This document shows, piece after piece, positions 1 through 10,200 of a stretch of DNA of 34,781 bases (the first letter of the stretch is position 1; each line of letters starts with the position of its first letter). The stretch lies in the NCBI GenBank assembly GCA_903881585.1, contig CAIRTW010000012.1:1-34781 (forward strand). The letters are read 5' to 3'. This DNA comes from an uncultured Bacteroidota bacterium. Lineage in GTDB: Bacteria > Bacteroidota > Bacteroidia > Chitinophagales > Chitinophagaceae. The notes beneath the pieces are model-generated. The model saw only the letters and a program-made list of their open reading frames with translations, made no database searches and had not been told where the DNA came from. The position numbers and the translations under genes were made by a program.

Positions 1-91
1 GAAACTATTGCCTGTATTGACTTATGCCTTATTTTATTTATGCACACCAAATGTGGAAAAACCCACCTGACATTTAGTTTTCAAACAAAAT

Positions 92-120
92 AAGAGGGTG
101 CCCTTTTGAGACACCCTCTT
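92..120. terminator. Hairpin terminator downstream of the PorP/SprF gene
   Basis: A perfect 9-bp stem (AAGAGGGTG at 92-100, CACCCTCTT at 112-120) encloses an 11-nt loop. A T-rich tail follows on the plus strand (positions 119-125) and an A-rich run precedes it (86-90), so it can act in both directions. It lies 26 nt beyond the stop codon of the minus-strand PorP/SprF gene and probably ends that operon. Bases 1-91 show no gene I can support. Confidence 0.8.
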
Positions 121-145
121 TTTATTGAATTACCGGGTAGAGATC

Positions 146-1219
146 TTATCTGAAATTGTAATTGTTGAGGTCTTCAAAACGTGGGCACATAACGCCATCG
201 CGTGGGTTCTTCTTGTGGTTGTAGTTGCCCCTGATGTACAGCGATATTTCTGTAGCATTGGCTGTGGAAACCGCAGTGCTGGTGATCAGCGATGAAGTAA
301 CAACATCGTAAGAAATGCCGATAGCCACATCCTTGTAGTCGATCTTTATGGTTGGTACAATAGCATCCTGGTAGCGATAGAAACAACCGAACGAGAAAGC
401 AAATATGCTGGGAAGGCCCACCGGCATACTGCGCCAGGTGAACATACCGCCCATTATTGTTTCGCTGTAAGGCTGCATCAGGCTGTAGTTTGCGTGAACT
501 GTCAGTCCGAACTGCTGGCTGAAGGACGTGTGAAATCCTGCGCTGAATTCCCACTTGATTGGCAGCTTCACCAGGTTGTCGCCACCGCCGTTGAAGTTTT
601 CAGTGGCAGCGTTGAGATGGTAGGCGCCTGCGCCAAGGTAGTAGTTGAAAATGCCGCTGTTGTCCAGTGAGCTGTTCAGGCTCACGCCAGCGCCTACATC
701 GTAGGTATTTATGCTCTTGAACGGCAGCAGCTGACCAGTTGGGTTGCCGGGGAGATAAGATCCGTCTATCCACTGGGAACTTGTGGTCATCTTGCTCTGG
801 TCTATAGAGCGGTTAAGATAGCCGCCGGTAAGGCCGACAGATAAATAAGAATTGTGCTGATCTTCCAGCGCCTTGTTGTAGCTCACAGCAGGATAAACCT
901 GTATGCTGGTAAAATCGATGCTCCCCGCTTTGTCGTAAGTGGTTACCAGGCCGAAACTGATATAGTCACCTATCTCCCGGTTTACGAGAACGCGTGTCTC
1001 GCCCGAGATCATGGTAGTACTATATGGTGTTGAAACGGAGCTCCACTGGCTGCGGTAATCAATGCCAACTTTGTAGTCACCACTGAAAATGCCTGTGAGT
1101 GCCGGATTGCGCAGTATCGCATTTTCGTAGAACTGCGAAAAATGGATATCCTGTGCATGGCTGCTAGCGCCCATGCCAAGCAATGCACTTACTGATAAAC
1201 CGATTAAAAAACGCTTCAT
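146..1219 (-). CDS. PorP/SprF family type IX secretion outer-membrane protein
   Basis: The product is 357 residues long, normal for the PorP/SprF family (TIGR03519 type). It starts with a signal peptide (MKRFLIGLSVSALLGMGASS, cleavage probably after HAQ near residue 23). The mature N-terminus reads HFSQFYENAILRNPALTG, the family hallmark, followed by alternating strands expected of an outer-membrane beta-barrel. The family's CPRF motif is at residues 345-348, followed by an extra tail of about nine residues. In Flavobacterium johnsoniae, SprF is needed for secretion or surface attachment of the type B (CHU_C-tailed) adhesin SprB encoded just upstream. The same order occurs here: the gene begins 30 nt after the stop of a CHU_C-tailed giant protein, so the two are almost certainly co-transcribed and PorP/SprF is the likely dedicated partner. 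The ATG at 1219 follows an A-rich leader without a Shine-Dalgarno, as is common in Bacteroidota. The family assignment is secure; the partner specificity is inferred. Confidence 0.93.
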   Translation of the reverse strand: MKRFLIGLSVSALLGMGASSHAQDIHFSQFYENAILRNPALTGIFSGDYKVGIDYRSQWSSVSTPYSTTMISGETRVLVNREIGDYISFGLVTTYDKAGSIDFTSIQVYPAVSYNKALEDQHNSYLSVGLTGGYLNRSIDQSKMTTSSQWIDGSYLPGNPTGQLLPFKSINTYDVGAGVSLNSSLDNSGIFNYYLGAGAYHLNAATENFNGGGDNLVKLPIKWEFSAGFHTSFSQQFGLTVHANYSLMQPYSETIMGGMFTWRSMPVGLPSIFAFSFGCFYRYQDAIVPTIKIDYKDVAIGISYDVVTSSLITSTAVSTANATEISLYIRGNYNHKKNPRDGVMCPRFEDLNNYNFR

Positions 1220-1249
1220 TTTTATCTGTTTTTAATTTTTTTAAAAATC

Positions 1250-4200
1250 TTATCGTACTATAGAAACATCTCCCTTGAAACTAAATGGCTGCTGTCCTAT
1301 TTCACAGATCACCTCGGCTACATACATGAACACGTCAGGCGACAGCACCATTCCTTTATAAGTACCGTCCCATCCCGCACCCGGATCATTTGGCTGCGAA
1401 TTGAGCGACTGGAACACCAGTTCACCCCAACGGTTGTAAACGCTAAGCCTTACAATAGAGCTAACTCCATGTGCGTTAATGAAGAAACGGTCATTTACAC
1501 CATCTCCATCAGGAGTGAAGGTGTTTGGAATAAATACCTGGCTGCCATCGCAGAACAGGCTTATGGTAATATCTGCGCTCGAAGAACAGCCATAGTTGGA
1601 TGTTGCGGTAAATGTATAAGTAGTCGTTACAGTTGGCGTAGCAATAGGCGCAAAACACCTGTCGCAGGATAGGCCATCGGCTGGTGTCCAGATGTAGTCA
1701 CTAACCAGCACCTCATTGGCTATAGATGCGGTTAACTGTACCTGAGTACCTGCGGATACATTGGTGCCACTTGCGGTAATTATTATTGTAGGCTGTGGTT
1801 CCACGTACACCGTTACATTCTCTACCCTTGTGAAGCAGAAGTTTTCCTTTATCGTCACACTGTATTGTGTGGTGGTATCAGGAGTAGCTATCGGGGTCGG
1901 GCTGTTAGGATCACTTAATTTGGTAGTAGGCGTCCATGAGTAAAACTCAGGGTGCGAACCGTCGCCGGCAGTGCTGGTAGCTATCAGCTGCACGCTCTGG
2001 CCAAGACATATAATGGTATCGTTGCTGATAGTGATCTGGGTGGTGTCAAGCACTGACACAGGTACCAGGATCGAATCGCGGCAACCAAATGAAGTGGTGC
2101 CTATCACATTATAAACCAGGTTTTGTGTATCAGATGCTATAACTATTGCACAGGTATCACAATTCAGGAACGCATTCGGGAACCAGGTATAAGTAGCGGC
2201 TCCGGATGCTGTAAGCTGTGTTGTTGACCCCTGGCAAACGATAGCAGGATTTGGATTTACCGAGAGAATTGGCAGCGGGTTTACTGATACAGTGAAAGAT
2301 GCTGAATACTTACAATTCGCTGTATCTATCGCAACTGCTGTATAAGTAGTGGTATTTACGATGCGTGCTATTGTAGTATCACATATCGTACAGCTGAGGC
2401 CTGTTGTTACAGGCGTCCAGTTAAAGAGGCTGCCGGTATAACCCGAAGCTATCAGCGTGTCTGCATCGCCGGCACATATACTGTGTCTGCCGGTAATTTC
2501 GATGTGGAGCAACATGCTGTCAACGTGAACCGTAACGGTAGTATCGCTGCTGCAGCCATATTGCGTGGTACCTATCACCGTATAGGTTGTAGTGACTGTA
2601 GGTGATGCGACCACCGGGTTGCCAGCAGTGGAAGACAGTGCGGTTGGTGGCGCCCATACGTAAGTGCCAGCACTGCCTCCGGGCGTTGATGCACCCGATG
2701 CGGTAAGGATCACTGATCCGCCAATACATATCTGTGCATTTGGCAAAGCCACCACAGTAATAACCGGTATCGGGTCTACCGTGAACAATGTATAGACATT
2801 ACAGCCGGTGACAGGGTACGTATAGAATATAGTATCTGTGCCGGGAGAGAAACCGGTAACCAGGCCGGTATCGTTCACTGTATCAATAACAATATTGCTG
2901 CTGCTCCATATACCGCCGGCCGAAGTATCGTTCAGCGCTACAGAGAAACCGTTACAAACCCTGTCAATTCCGTAGATCGGCGTTGGTATCGGATTTACAG
3001 TAACCGGCTTGGTTGCCGTACATCCGTGATTGCTGGTGTAGGTTACCAGTACCGTTCCCGAGTGGACGCCCACAAGGATGCCGGTGACTGAGTTGATATT
3101 TGCTGTATCCACCAGGTTAACACTCCAGGTGCCACCAACACTAGAATCGCTAAGCGTGATAAAGCTGTTGACACACACCACCGATGGGCCGGTAATGGCC
3201 GGAGGGAGCGGGAAAACAGTAACACTGTCTGTTATGAAACAACCGGTAGGCATTGTATAGGTGATCACAGTACCTCCTGCGGACTCACCGATGATCCATG
3301 CCGTACTGTCGCTTAATCCGTATGGGCTGATAGAACCAATGCCGGGATTAAGGCTTGTCCATGAACCGCCATGGTTTGCATCAGACAGCATTACCGAATC
3401 ATGCAGGCATACCGTGTTTCGCCCGGTAATAATATCTGGTATCGGGTTAACAGTTACTACCGTAGTAGCGATACAGCCGGTGTTTGTAAGTGTGTAGGTA
3501 ATAGTAGATGTGCCTGAATGCAAGCCGGTCACAAAGCCGGTTGTGTCTATTACGCTTGCAGTGTCTATCAGGCTGCTCGTCCAGGTACCGCCGGGGGTAA
3601 TGTCACTCAATGTGATCGAGTAACCAACGCAGATCGGAGTGTTGCCGGTGATAGGTGCAGGTAATGGATTAACCGTGATCACCTGTGTGATGATACAGCC
3701 GGTAGGCAGAGTGTAGGTAATGGTAGCCGTACCAAGTACATTACCGCAAACAACGCCTGTTGCAGAGCCTATAGGCGCTACAACAACATTGCTGCTGCTC
3801 CAGGTACCACCGGGGTTTGCATCAGCCAGGGTATTACATGTGCCGAAGCAAACGCTGAAGTTGCCAGTAATAGGCAGTGGTGTCGGGTTAACCGTAAATG
3901 TAGTGGTAACAAAACAACCGGTGCTGAACAGGCTGTAGGTATCGGTAACAACACCTGCGCTAACACCGAGTGCAAGGCCTGTACCTAAACCGATGGTTTC
4001 AATTGCCGTATTGCTGCTTGTCCATGTACCGCCCGGGGTGGCATCCGTCAATTGGGTAGTAAGCCCAACGCAAACGCTGTCTGCTCCAAGGATCGGAGTT
4101 GGTAAAGGATCAACAGTTACTGCAACGGTAACGAGACAGCCGGTGGTGGTTAAGTCGTAAGTAATAATTGTCGTACCCAGCGTGAGGCCCGACACACAAC

Positions 4201-7200
4201 CTGCTGCGCTGATGCTGCCAACAGCTGGGTTGCTGCTCGCCCATGTGCCACCCGGTGTGCCGTCGGTATAACATACCGTAGTGCCTATACAAACATTAGG
4301 ATTGCCGCTGATCGGGTTAGGTAATGGATTAACCGTTACTATCGCAGTAATGATACACCCGGTGCCCAACGTATAGGTAACAGTTGCAGTTCCTCCGGCA
4401 ACACCGGTAACCACGCCAAACGGATCAACAGTAGCAATTGTTGTTGGACTGATGCTCCAGGTTCCGCCCGGTGTTATATCGCTGAGATCAGTTGTTGACC
4501 CCTGGCATACAACCAGGTTGCCTGTTATTGAGGCTGGTAATGGATTCACCGTGACCACTACTGTAGTGATACAGCTTGTGGGCAGTGTATAAGTAATAGT
4601 TGCAGTGCTCGAGGTTGTACTACCTGAGAGAACCCCGGTAACTACCCCTGCTGCACTTACCGTAGCAACAGCAGTATTGCTGCTGCTCCAGGTGCCAAGC
4701 GGTGTAAGGTCGGTCAGGGTTATAGTGAGGCCTTGGCATACAACCGGTGTGCCAAGTATTGCAGATGGCAATGGGTTCACAGTAACCACAACGGTAGCGA
4801 TACAGCCCAGTGGTGAGGTAGCTGTGATAGTAGTGGTGCCGGCTGCGTTGCCGGTAACTACGCCCGTAGCTGAGTTAATACTGGCAACCGATGGTGTGCT
4901 GCTGGTCCAGGTTACACCGGCAGTAGCGTCAGTGAGTGCGGTGGTCAAGCCCACACAAACTGAATCAGCGCCCTGTATTGCATTGGTAACATTAACAGTT
5001 ACAATAGCAGTTATAATGCAGCCGCTGGGCAGTGTGTTGATCACGGTCGCGGTACCAGCGTCTATACCGGTCACCGTACCACTTGGATTGATCACCGCAA
5101 TAGTGGTAGGAGTAATGCTCCAGGTACCACCAAGGGTTGAATCGCTCAGGTGTGTGGTAAGGCCAAGGCAAACGTTGAGGTTGCCAAGGATCGGTGTAGC
5201 AGGGTTAACGATCACGGTATGTATAGCTACACAGCCGGGGCCGTAAGAATAGCTGATGATAGCTGTGCCTGAATGATGGCCGATAACCTCGCCTGTAGTG
5301 GACACTGTAGCAGTAGAATCAAAGCTGCTCGTCCATGTACCACCCGGAGTTGCATCAGTAAGGGCAATTGAATCGCCCTGGCAAACGCTTGATGGGCCGG
5401 TGATAGGGGAGAGTGCAGCAACCGTTACAATAATGGTAGCGGTACAACCTGAAGATAAAGTGTAAGATATTATTGCTGTGCCTGGAGCCACGCCGGTTAC
5501 AATACCAGTTATAGAGTTAACTGTCGCAACACCGGTATTGCTGCTGTTCCAGATGCCGCCAAGAAGCGAATCTGTAAATACAGTGCTGGTGCCTACGCAA
5601 AGCTCAGTGGTGCCGTGAATAGCTGCAAGTGAGTTTACAGTAACTATAAGCGTAGTGGTACAGCCGGTAGGCAATACGTAAGATATAGTGGATGTACCCA
5701 CAGTGTTGGCGGTAACATTGCCAAACGCGTCAACAGTTACATTAGTATTGCTGCTGCTCCAAACGCCGCCGGTAACCAGATCGCTAACAGTAGTCACCTG
5801 GCTCTGGCAAAGGTTGGTAGCGCCCGTTATTGGAGCTAATGGGTTAACAGTTACAACGGCAGTGATGGTACAACCTGTACCTAGCGTATAAGTGATGATC
5901 GAAGTGCCGGCGATATTACCAGTGATTATACCCGAAGAAGAGCCAATGGTTATGTTACCGTTGTTGCTGGTCCAGGTACCGCCCGCAGTACCGTCAGACA
6001 CTGATGTGGTTTGGCCAACACATACAGAGAGCGTGCCGCTGATATTAGTTGGTAAAGCGTAAACGGTTACGATAATGGTAGAAGTACAGCCTGAAGGCAT
6101 AACGTAAGAAATGGTAGCCGTACCCTGAGTAACACCGGTCACAACACCTGTTGTTGAACCGACGGTTGCAACACCCGTGGCATTGCTGCTCCATGTGCCG
6201 CCTGGCGTAGCATCGGTAAGATTAGTTGTAAGGCCTACGCAAAGAGAAGGTGTACCTGTAATTGGTGACAGTGGGTTAACTGTGATTATCGTTGTTGTGA
6301 TACAGCCGGTCGAAAGTGTATAAGTAATAATAGTAGTGCCCGCTGCTAAGCCGGTTACACAACCTGTGCCTGAGTTAACAATTGCAACTGCACTGCTGCT
6401 GCTCCATGTGCCACCTGCCGTAGCATCGGTAAGGCATATGGTCTGGCCTACGCAAACGCTGCCCGCACCTAGAATTGCAGTTGGGTTTGGATTCACCGTA
6501 ACCACCACTGTATTGAGACAGCCGGTGAGCAATGTATAAGTGATAGTAGCTGTGCCGCCGGCAACGCCTACGCCGGTAACTACGCCAGAGGAAGAACCAA
6601 CTGTAGCAACAGCAGTGTTGCTGCTGGTCCATACACCGCCGCCGGTAGCATCAGTGAGGGTCGTGGTAAGGCCCACACAAACGGTAAGTGTTCCATTTAT
6701 TGGTAGCGGGTTTGGATTGATGGTTATGATAGTATCAACATAACAACCGCTTGCCAGTGTATAAGTTACCATTGTAGTGCCGGGAGCAATACCGGTAACA
6801 ATACCTGATATAGAGCCAACGGTAGCGATAGAACCATTACCGGTGCTCCATGTGCCGCCGTTTGTGAGGTCGCTGAGTGTGGTAGAGAGCCCCTGGCAAA
6901 TAACGAGGTTGCCGTTGATCGCTGTAGGCAATGGATTGATGGTAATGGTATAATAAACCGCGCAGCCTGTTGGCAGTGTATAAGTCACTGTGCCTGTGCC
7001 AGGAACCTCTCCGGTGATGACCCCGGTAACTGATATTACAGGGTTAAAGCTGCTCCAGGTACCGCCTGCCGTAGCCTCGCTGAGCTGTGCAGTGCCGCCA
7101 TAAGCGCACACCTGGTTAGGACCGGTGATAGGCGATGGTAGCGGATTAACAGTAACGGTTATCACGGCTACGCAGCCCGTAGGAAGGGTATAAGTAATGT

Positions 7201-10200
7201 TTGAAGTACCAACGGTTCCTGCAGATGTGACGTTTCCAAGAGGGTCAACTGTAGCTACAGCAAGGTTGCTGCTGCTCCATGTGCCGCCAGCGACAGCATC
7301 AGTTAACGTAGTAGTGCCGCCGAGGCAAATGCTTGGATTTCCGGTAAGTGGTAAAACCGTATTTACAGTAACGATGGCTGTTGCGCTGCAGCCGGTAGGT
7401 ACAGTATAAGTAATAACTGCTGTGCCAGATGCAACACCGCAAACCAGTCCTGTGGTGGAACCTATGGTAGCGATCGTCGTATTGCTGCTGCTCCACACAC
7501 CGCCTATAGTAGTGTCGCTAAGAGAAGTGCACAAACCGGGGCATAAAGAAAGTGTTCCCAAAACAGGTGACATTGGGTTTACAATAACTGAGTAGATAAC
7601 CCAGCAGCTGGCGCCGTAGGTGTAGGTGATAATAACAGCGCCGGCAGAAACGCCCGTAACAATACCGGTCAAAGGATCAATAGAGCCAACAGCAGGATTG
7701 CTGCTGCTCCATACTCCGCCTGCAGTGCTCTCGTTCAGTGTGATCTGGGAACCCATGCAAACGCTGGTGGGGCCGGTAATGGCCGACAATGAATTAACAG
7801 TAATAGTTGTAGTTGCCACACATCCGCTCGGAGTGGTATTCGTGATCGTAACCACACCAGTGCCCGGTCCGCCCGTTACAATGCCGGTAAGTGAACCAAC
7901 GGAAGCAATGCCTGTATTGCTGCTTGTCCAGATACCACCTACCGTTGCGTCATTTAATGTCAGCGTATTACCTACGCACAATATTGTGTTGCCACCTGTT
8001 ATCGGAGACAGTGGATTAACAGTAACTACCACCGTAGCCTCGCAGCCGGTAGGTAATGAATAATAAATAGTAGTGGTATCAACAGACACGCCGGTTACAT
8101 TTCCTGAGCCATCAACTGTTGCAACACCTGTGTTGATGCTGCCCCATGTACCACCCGCAGTAGCATCTGTGAGGCTGGTTGTCTGTCCGAGACAAACGTT
8201 CGGGTTGCCGATGATCCGCGAGAAAGGATAAACAGTAACGATCGTGGTTACAATACAGCTGCTGCCTATCTGGTAAGTGATCACTGCGGTGCCGCCAGTA
8301 ATGCCGGTAACAATGCCGGTAGCGCCCACCTGCGCCACTGTTGGGGTGCTGCTACTCCAGTTACCGCCTACGGTAGCATCGGTCAGATTTGTAGTTAGGC
8401 CGGCGCAAACGCCCGTTATACCTGTAATAGGCAATGGCGACGGGTTTACGGTAACAATAACATTAGCAGAACAGCCTGTGGGCAGGGTATATACTATAGT
8501 AGTAGTACCACCGGCAGGGCCGGTTCCGGTAACAACGCCGGAGATCGCATCAACAGAAGCGATACCGGGGTTTACGCTCGACCATGTACCGCCTGCAGCC
8601 GCATCGCTGAGAGTAATGCTCTGGCCTACGCAGAACTCCACATTGCCTGTGATAGCAAATAATGAGTTAACAGTAACAACCAATGTTGCTGCGCAACCGG
8701 TATTTATTGTATAAGATATGGTCGTTGTGCCGGCAGTGATACCGGTAACATCGCCGGTAACATCTACTGTTCCTACAGCAGGAAAAGTACTGCTCCATAT
8801 ACCGCCACCTGTAATGTCGTTCAGACTGATGGTGTTGCCCATGCAAACTGTGTTTGGCCCTGTAATAGCTGCTGGCAGCGGGTTAACAGTAACCACCACG
8901 GTAGTAAAGCAGCCCGAAGGAATAGTATAAGTTATTGTCGATGTGCCGTTGCTTACACCTGTGACGTTGCCCGAAGCATCAACTGTGGCAACAGCGCCTG
9001 TGCTGCTGCTCCACGAGCCACCCGATGTGACGTCGGTAAGAGAGGTAATCGATCCCTGGCAAACAACAAGGGTGCCGGTTATTGTATTAGGTACCGGGAA
9101 GACAGTTACTAATGTATCAGCGGTACAGCCTGTGGGTAGTGTATAGATGATCTCTGTAGAGCCGGTTGCTATACCGGTAACAACGCCTGTGCTTGAGCCT
9201 ACGGTGCCTACCGCAGCGGTAACACTGCTCCAGGTACCGCCCGGCGATACATCGCTAAGTGCTGTTGTAAAGCCAACACAAACAGTATTGTTGCCCGTGA
9301 TAGGCGCTGGCAGCGGGTTAACCGTTACGTTGCTGATGGTCATACAACCCGTAGGGAGTGTATAAGTTACAGTTCCAAGGCCGGTAGCGTAGCCCGTCGC
9401 GCAGCCGCTAGGTGCTATCACAACCAGTGTACTGCTCCATACACCGCCTGCAGTTGCATCAGTAAGGCAGGTGACGCCGCCATCTTCGCATACACTCAGC
9501 GTGCCGGAAATTGTCGCCGGAAGCGGGTTTACAGTAACTACAACAGTTGCCGCGCAGCCCGAAGGAAGAGAATAGGAAATAATGGTAGTGCCTGCAGAGA
9601 GCCCGGTTACATTACCGAACGGATCAATAGAAGCTATACCTGGGTTGGAACTGCTCCATCCGCCACCGGGTGTAGCATCTGTCAGGGTAATGCCTAAGCC
9701 AACGCATACTGAAGTAGGGCCGGTGATCGGTGCTACTGGGTTCACTGCTATGACAGTAGTGGCCGTGCAGCCGGTAGGTAATGTATAAGTAATAGTAGTA
9801 GTGCCGTTAGATATGCCGGTAACAACACCGGTAGATGGATCAATGATAGCTACTGTAGGTGTGCTGCTGGTCCATGTGCCACCGGTGGGCAGGTCATTAA
9901 GCGTGATCGTAGCGCCAACACAAACACTCGTTGGGCCGCCGATAGCTGAAGGTAATGGATCTACTGTAAGAGAGGCAGTGGCAACGCAGCCAAAAGGAAG
10001 CGTGTAAATAATATTAAAGTTGCCAAGAGTAAGGCCGGTAACAACACCGGTAACCGGATCAACAGAGCCGATAGCCGGGTTGCTGCTGCTCCATACACCA
10101 CCGGTTGCAGCGTCGGTTAAGGTAGTTGTGCCGCCAAGGCAAACGTTGAAGTTACCATTGATAGGCCCGTAAGGATTTACAGTAACAACGACTGTTGCTA

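Noticed and set aside
1-91. Open plus-strand frame at the left edge (stop at 91-93)
   Set aside because: It has only about 30 codons, with composition unlike a coding sequence and no recognisable motif.
1220-1249. TTTTTAA/TTAAAAA inverted repeat between the type B giant and the PorP/SprF gene
   Set aside because: The stem is purely A-T and short, too weak to be called a terminator. The two genes are better read as one operon.
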